This document shows, in pieces, positions 5,044-8,626 of a DNA stretch of 8,626 nt. Position 1 is the first letter of the stretch. The number at the start of each line of letters is the position of its first letter. Under the pieces are notes generated by a model, which made no database searches, was not told the origin of the DNA, and saw nothing but the letters and a program-made list of their open reading frames with translations. Source of the stretch: JBEKHI01 sp050012355 (GTDB taxonomy: Bacteria; Actinomycetota; Actinomycetes; Streptosporangiales; Streptosporangiaceae). Position numbers and translations under genes: made by a program. Location: positions 1 to 8,626 of the forward strand of contig JBEKHI010000357.1 in the NCBI GenBank assembly GCA_050012355.1. The letters are read 5' to 3'.

Positions 5044-5089
5044 AACGTCCGTAGAATCTGCGGCTGGAGCGCTAGATTCTACGGACGTT
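5044..5089 (-). terminator. 16-bp perfect inverted repeat, probable terminator
   Basis: AACGTCCGTAGAATCT (5044-5059) and AGATTCTACGGACGTT (5074-5089) are exact reverse complements, separated by 14 nt. It lies 18 nt beyond the stop of the minus-strand hydrolase gene, where a terminator is expected. It has no T-tract, and its stem is unusually AT-rich for this window. A protein-binding or recombination site is an alternative reading. Confidence 0.6.
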
Positions 5090-5107
5090 CGCCCGGGCGG
5101 CAGGCCG

Positions 5108-6061
5108 TCAGTGCAGGAACCGGTCGACTGCCGGGACGAACCGCGCCGCGTCCTGGAACAGGAATGCGTGGGCCGCGTCGGGATACAGGAGCAGGTGCGC
5201 GCGGGGTACGCCGCGGGCGAGCAGCCAGTCGTTCTGTACCGGGTCGAGTTGGTCCAGCGTCCCGTCGGCGACGAGCGTGCGCGCGTGGATCCGGCTGAGT
5301 CGGCGGCCCGCTGGGTCCTGGCCCGCCATCCATTGCGCGATCGCCGCAGTCTGCTGGGTCTTGATGGCGGGGCTTGCGGCGTAGAGGTCCGGGTACTGGA
5401 TGATGCCCGCGACGTAGGCCTCCGCCGCAGCAGTCTGATCCGGCGGGAACAGCACCGACAGTGCGGTCGCTAGGTTGGCCAGGGCGGCCTGGGCGGCGGG
5501 CGGTATCGGCAGTGATGTGCCGGTACCGGCTTGAGTGGCCGCCAGGATCAACCGACTCACCTGACCCGGGTGCAGCACGGCGAGCGCCTGGGCGATCATG
5601 CCGCCCATTGACCATCCGAGTACGGCGGTACGGCCGAGGTGTAGGGCGGTGATCAGCGCGCTGGTCTGCTCGGCCATCGCGGGGATGCTCAGCGGTGACG
5701 GCAGGGCCGCGGTGTCGCCGATGCCCGCGTTGTCGAAAACGATCACTGTGTGCTGAGTGGCCAGCGCATCCACGAACGACGGTGCCCACAGGTCCATGGA
5801 CCCGCTGAACCCCATGATCAGCAGGAGCGGGCTGCCCGTTCCCACCTCGCGGTACCCGACGTCACCCTCGGAGGTGCTGGCGACGAGCGTGGGCGCGGTC
5901 ACGATGTCCGGCGGACCATCGGCTGGCGTTCCGGCGCTCGCCGCCGCCGGAACCATGCCTGCCGCGCCCATGATTGCCGCGGCGGCCGCCAACGCGGCCA
6001 GGCGGGACGCGACTCGTGCGAGAGCCGACCGTTGCTCGGTAAGGCTGCTTACTGTGTCCAT
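5108..6061 (-). CDS. Exported alpha/beta-fold hydrolase
   Basis: A protein of 317 residues from this start, or 331 from an upstream ATG at 6103. Numbered from the longer form, a long charged N-terminus (SLTEQRSALARVASR) precedes a hydrophobic stretch (about 35-57, rich in Ala) ending AAASA-GT, a plausible signal-peptide cleavage site, so the enzyme is probably secreted. The mature part is a canonical alpha/beta hydrolase: oxyanion segment LLIMGFSGS (94-102), FDNAGIGD (123-130), nucleophile elbow GWSMGG (S165), likely acid D284 (ADGTLDQLDP) and H312 (DAAHAF). The FDNxGxG and GWSMGG pattern is usual in haloperoxidase-like or ester- and lactone-cleaving members; the substrate cannot be assigned. 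The inner start is preferred because it gives a more normal signal peptide, but neither start has a clear ribosome-binding site. It stands alone with its own terminator. Confidence 0.88.
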   Translation of the reverse strand: MDTVSSLTEQRSALARVASRLAALAAAAAIMGAAGMVPAAASAGTPADGPPDIVTAPTLVASTSEGDVGYREVGTGSPLLLIMGFSGSMDLWAPSFVDALATQHTVIVFDNAGIGDTAALPSPLSIPAMAEQTSALITALHLGRTAVLGWSMGGMIAQALAVLHPGQVSRLILAATQAGTGTSLPIPPAAQAALANLATALSVLFPPDQTAAAEAYVAGIIQYPDLYAASPAIKTQQTAAIAQWMAGQDPAGRRLSRIHARTLVADGTLDQLDPVQNDWLLARGVPRAHLLLYPDAAHAFLFQDAARFVPAVDRFLH

Positions 6062-6121
6062 GAACCCAGCTTGCCCCGCCGACCCTGGCCGCCGCACCGG
6101 CATTTCGTCTAGCCGACACCC

Positions 6122-6322
6122 TTAACGCGCCACGACGAACGGGAAGTCCTGGGCGCAGACCAGTTCCTCGACCCTGGCGGCATCACCAGGTGTCGCCCTT
6201 GTCGGAAGCGACCTGTGGATGGGACCGGATGAGGCGCCGGTTCGCTGGAAGGCGGAGCGGGCTACGACGGGCCGCTCGTACGCCGAGTGGGCTGAGGCGC
6301 TCGCGTCACCAAACGAACGGGA
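6122..6322 (-). pseudogene. Possible gene remnant without a start codon
   Basis: An open minus-strand frame of 66 codons, bounded upstream by a TGA at 6323-6325 and ending at TAA (6122-6124), has no ATG or usable GTG. Its last third (PGDAARVEELVCAQDFPFVV) has very high G/C at third positions and looks like a natural protein C-terminus. The upstream end runs into the 3' end of the methyltransferase gene in another frame. It may be the tail of a gene whose front was deleted. A competing plus-strand frame over the same bases makes this weak. Confidence 0.2.
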
Positions 6323-6809
6323 TCAGCATTTTCGTTGACCGCTTGTAGTCCAGGTAATCGCCGGGGATGAGCCTGGCCATCCGCCGCTCTTGCATGGCCG
6401 CTCTGCAGGTGAAGTACACCCCGAGAATCAATGCCGCGATCAGCCAGTTCATGCTGACCGCTATCGCGGTGCCGACGAACGCCAGGACGATGCCGGAATA
6501 AAGCGGGTGACGGACAACCCTGTACGGACCGGTCTTCACTAGCCGCACGTCCGTCTCCATCCAGCCGATGCAGACCCTGGCCCAAATGGCTAGTGCAAGC
6601 CCCAGCAGGAAGATGACGAAGCCGACGCCCTGCAGCCAGGGGTTGCCCGTGACCGTTCCGCGCACCATGAGCAAGGCAAGGACAAGAATGCCCGCGCGGG
6701 ATCCGCCGTACCGTCCCAATCGAGTTCGTCCGGGCCTGAAATCCGTCACGACCCAGCCAAGCCAGCAGATGCCCCAGCCGGCCAGGATGAGGATCTCGAT
6801 GAGATACAT
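6306..6809 (-). CDS. ICMT/PEMT-family membrane methyltransferase
   Basis: A 167-residue integral membrane protein of the isoprenylcysteine carboxyl methyltransferase / phospholipid methyltransferase family, which uses S-adenosylmethionine. Hydrophobic segments lie at about 3-21, 38-50, 58-78, 104-118 and 120-136. The signature VKTGPYRVVRHPLYSG (91-106) with H101, and the closing QERRMARLIPGDYLDYKRST (E141 and YxxY), are the conserved cofactor-binding and catalytic parts of the family. Bacterial members act on varied lipid or small-molecule substrates; prenylated proteins are not expected in this host and the substrate is unknown. AGGA lies about 7 nt before the ATG. It is transcribed alone, divergently from the SWIM gene; a TATGTT hexamer in the leader is a weak -10 candidate. 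Confidence 0.9.
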   Translation of the reverse strand: MYLIEILILAGWGICWLGWVVTDFRPGRTRLGRYGGSRAGILVLALLMVRGTVTGNPWLQGVGFVIFLLGLALAIWARVCIGWMETDVRLVKTGPYRVVRHPLYSGIVLAFVGTAIAVSMNWLIAALILGVYFTCRAAMQERRMARLIPGDYLDYKRSTKMLIPFVW

Positions 6810-7051
6810 GCAAATTTCCTAACTTTGGTCCCACCCGAAACATAGTCCAGGCGGAAGATACGAGGCGGGCCCGCCCACCCGGTAGGCGACCGGTCGTGGC
6901 CGGCCGCCGCGGGGCGCCGTGACGCCTCTGTCATGGCCAGGCCTGCGCGGCGAGATGGGGCAGCGTCGTTATGGTCGATTGGGCTTGAAGTTCTTTGCGT
7001 GCCGTGTCGTTCTTCTGCCTAGGCGCATGCGCTGAGTGTTCAATGGTCGGC
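6810..7051. promoter_or_regulatory. Divergent promoter region, methyltransferase and SWIM genes
   Basis: A 242-bp intergenic region. It contains the perfect palindrome GGCGGGCCCGCC (6864-6875) and copy B of the 25-nt repeat (6964-6988). In this copy TTGAAG (6985-6990) could be a -35 element for the SWIM gene, but no TAnnnT box is found 16-20 nt further on, and the MerR dyad present at the other copy is absent. Confidence 0.4.
6964..6988 (+). repeat. 25-nt dispersed repeat, copy B (upstream of SWIM gene)
   Basis: This is identical to 2235-2259 except at one position. In both cases the repeat lies on the coding strand upstream of a plus-strand gene and ends in a TTGA hexamer that could serve as a -35 box. 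Similarity stops sharply after it. Confidence 0.75.
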
Positions 7052-8626
7052 ATGACCGTCCCCTTCACCGAGACCGACTTGCGGCGGGTCGCAGCGCCCC
7101 GATCGTTTGAGCGTGGCCTCGGCTACGTCGACAGCATTTCGCGCATCGACGTCTCGCGGGAGCGGGCGACGACTACCGTGTACGGCAGCCACGCCTATTT
7201 CGTCAGCCTGACCTGGGCGGGCGGCGTCCTAGATGGCGCCTGTACGTGTCCCCATGGCGAGGAAGGGTTCTTCTGCAAGCATTGCGTCGCCCTCGGCCTG
7301 AACCTGCTGACCATGGGAGACGACCTGGTCGGTGCCGCCGAGGCGAAACGAAGCGCGCTCGAGGACTGGCTGCGTTCGCTGTCGCACGAGGAACTGGTCG
7401 CGGAGTTGCGCGTCGTCATCGACGATAATCCGGAACTGCGCCAGCGCTATGAGCTGCGCATGGCGAGTTCGAGTGGAGAAGTCGAGTCCATCCGCCGATC
7501 GGTTAACGAGCTACTCGATTTCGAGTACGGCACACAGGATTACTCCGGTCGTATCACCGCGGCCGCGATCGCGATCCGGGGTCTTGTCGAGGCGGGGAAG
7601 GCGGAGGACGCCGTCGGCCTGGCGGAGGAGGCACTCGATCTGCTCGCGGACAACTTCGAGATGGTGGACGAGTCGCGTGACTGGGTGGCCGAGCACGTGT
7701 ATGACCTGTTCGAGGCCCACCTCGTTGCCTGCAAGGCGGCCCCGCCGGACGTAGAAGACCTCGCCGATTACCTTGGGGACCTGCTGCTGCGTGACGATTA
7801 CGGCGTCGTTCCGGATGTTGAGGAGTATGCGGACCTGCTGGGTGAGGATGGCATGCAGATCGTCCACGCGGTGATCGCCGACACATTCGACAGGGAGCCG
7901 GGTAACTGGATGGCCCGGAGCTGGCTGGAGGCCCAGGCGAGGGCCGATGGGGATGTGGACGCTCTCATCGCGGTGTATGCCACGAGCCCGAATAGCCACA
8001 TGTACATCGTCCGCGAACTGGACAACGCGGGCCGGCACGCGGAAGCTCTGACCTGGGCGGAGCGCGGCATCCGCGAGAGCGCGTTCCCGGACGACGGTCT
8101 GGTGAATTACGTCGCGGATCGGTATGCGAGCGACGGGCGGGACGGCGATGTGCTTGAGCTGCGCCGGGCGCGTTTCGCTGCCCGGCGGTCGCTGGCCAAT
8201 TACCGGGCACTCCGTCAGGCGGCTCAGGCAGGCGGCGACTGGCCCGCGGAGCGGGAAGCCGCGCTGGCGCTACTTCGCGCGGACGCCGTCGGCGTCCAGG
8301 GTCCGGTGCTGATTGACGTGCTGATCGACGACGGCGACATCGACGCTGCCTGGAGCACGGCGCCTGGGGTAGCGACGGACGCGCAGCTGGTTCGCTTGGC
8401 CGACGCGTCGATCGACGTCCGCCCGGCGGACGCGCTGGCCGTCTATCTCAACGCGATCGCGCCGCTGTATCAGCTACTCGGGGACGACGTTTACCGGCGC
8501 ATGGCGACGCTGCTGTTGTCCGCGCGTGCCTGTCACGAGGCACTCGGGAGCCTCGACGAATTCCGGCGCTATGTGGCCGTCATCCGGACCGACCTCAAAC
8601 GCAAGCGCAACCTCATGCGGATCCTG
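7052..8626 (+). CDS. SWIM zinc-finger protein (3' end beyond window)
   Basis: An open frame of 525 codons without a stop, cut by the window edge. Near the N-terminus a SWIM finger is complete: C64-x-C66-x8-C75-x-H77 (ACTCPHGEEGFFCKHCVALG), preceded by the usual beta segment (YGSHAYFVSLTWAGG). SWIM fingers bind zinc and mediate DNA or protein contacts. The rest is largely helical, with repeated A/L/E/D-rich units of about 35-40 residues (for example around residues 165-205, 285-350 and 375-420) that resemble TPR-like hairpins; this architecture is common in actinobacterial SWIM proteins of unknown function. The ATG at 7052 is chosen because the MTVPFTETDLRRV beginning looks like a natural family start; an in-frame ATG at 7043 adds three residues. 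No good ribosome-binding site precedes either. The function is not established. Confidence 0.85.
   Translation, partial: MTVPFTETDLRRVAAPRSFERGLGYVDSISRIDVSRERATTTVYGSHAYFVSLTWAGGVLDGACTCPHGEEGFFCKHCVALGLNLLTMGDDLVGAAEAKRSALEDWLRSLSHEELVAELRVVIDDNPELRQRYELRMASSSGEVESIRRSVNELLDFEYGTQDYSGRITAAAIAIRGLVEAGKAEDAVGLAEEALDLLADNFEMVDESRDWVAEHVYDLFEAHLVACKAAPPDVEDLADYLGDLLLRDDYGVVPDVEEYADLLGEDGMQIVHAVIADTFDREPGNWMARSWLEAQARADGDVDALIAVYATSPNSHMYIVRELDNAGRHAEALTWAERGIRESAFPDDGLVNYVADRYASDGRDGDVLELRRARFAARRSLANYRALRQAAQAGGDWPAEREAALALLRADAVGVQGPVLIDVLIDDGDIDAAWSTAPGVATDAQLVRLADASIDVRPADALAVYLNAIAPLYQLLGDDVYRRMATLLLSARACHEALGSLDEFRRYVAVIRTDLKRKRNLMRIL

Larger units (their letters stand above)
4786..5107. 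other. Gene-free region right of the second repeat
   Basis: About 320 bp between the merR-tail stop in repeat copy 2 and the 3' end of the alpha/beta hydrolase gene. It contains the end of that repeat, the 11-nt fragment CGTCGTTATGG (4860-4870) shared with the merR promoter repeat, a small inverted repeat at 4933-4955 and the 16-bp inverted repeat at 5044-5089. The octamer ATCTGCGG occurs here once (inside the loop side of the latter) and twice more near 4634 and 4715. No coding frame with convincing codon bias was found; frames starting at 4970 run antisense into the hydrolase gene. Confidence 0.5.

Noticed and set aside
4921..5107. Insertion-sequence end suspected from the nested inverted repeats
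   Set aside because: No transposase, no matching terminal inverted repeat elsewhere in the window and no target duplication could be found.
4970..5473. Plus-strand frame of 167 codons
   Set aside because: It runs antisense through the hydrolase gene, has no recognisable domain, and crosses the 16-bp inverted repeat.
7511..8038. Minus-strand frame of 175 codons under the SWIM gene
   Set aside because: The plus-strand frame is continuous for 525 codons with a complete SWIM finger; the minus frame has no domain and mirrors its codon bias.

Overview
This is GC-rich DNA with actinomycete-style genes: strong G/C bias at third codon positions, GTG/ATG starts, a leaderless-looking regulator gene and NarL/DesK-type signalling. 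I read it as a chromosomal or accessory segment of a member of the Actinomycetota; the genus cannot be told from the sequence. No tRNA, rRNA, CRISPR array, transposase or integrase gene was found.

Layout. 40-1371 (-): membrane diguanylate cyclase with intact GGEEF and I-site. 1372-1789: gene-free, with two strong hairpins. 1790-2122 (-): small unrecognised protein with a CxxC pair, served by a near-consensus promoter (TATAAT) that overlaps a perfect 10-bp palindrome. 2294-2755 (+): MerR-family soft-metal sensor with a typical 20-bp-spacer MerR promoter and apparently no 5' leader. 2739-2786 (+): overlapping the merR 3' end in another frame, a 15-codon ORF encoding MCSCCDDVTCDCCDC (7 Cys, 4 Asp), preceded by a complete 11-nt Shine-Dalgarno match and followed by a strong hairpin. 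3026-4617 (-): a DesK/NarL-type histidine kinase and response regulator operon. 4752-4849: a diverged second copy of the merR-tail/Cys-ORF segment, in which the Cys frame is broken by a TGA. 5108-6061 (-): exported alpha/beta hydrolase, with a 16-bp perfect inverted repeat after its stop. 6306-6809 (-): ICMT/PEMT-type membrane methyltransferase. 7052-8626 (+): SWIM zinc-finger protein that runs off the right edge.

How the parts relate. The merR promoter, merR gene and Cys-rich mini-ORF form a compact candidate metal-response unit: a sensor plus a tiny putative thiolate metal-binding peptide, translationally coupled. The two-component system lies between two direct repeats of the end of that unit, spaced 2,030 bp apart, so it may have been inserted into, or duplicated within, the unit, and could be lost by recombination. 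A 25-nt piece of the merR promoter region recurs (24/25) upstream of the SWIM gene, and its first 11 nt recur just after the second Cys-ORF copy, so fragments of the module are scattered through the window.

The most interesting candidate is the Cys/Asp mini-ORF and its duplication. Two alternatives remain open: the frame may be a C-terminal tail of MerR reached by +1 frameshifting (or lost through a sequence error), or it may be a chance frame.
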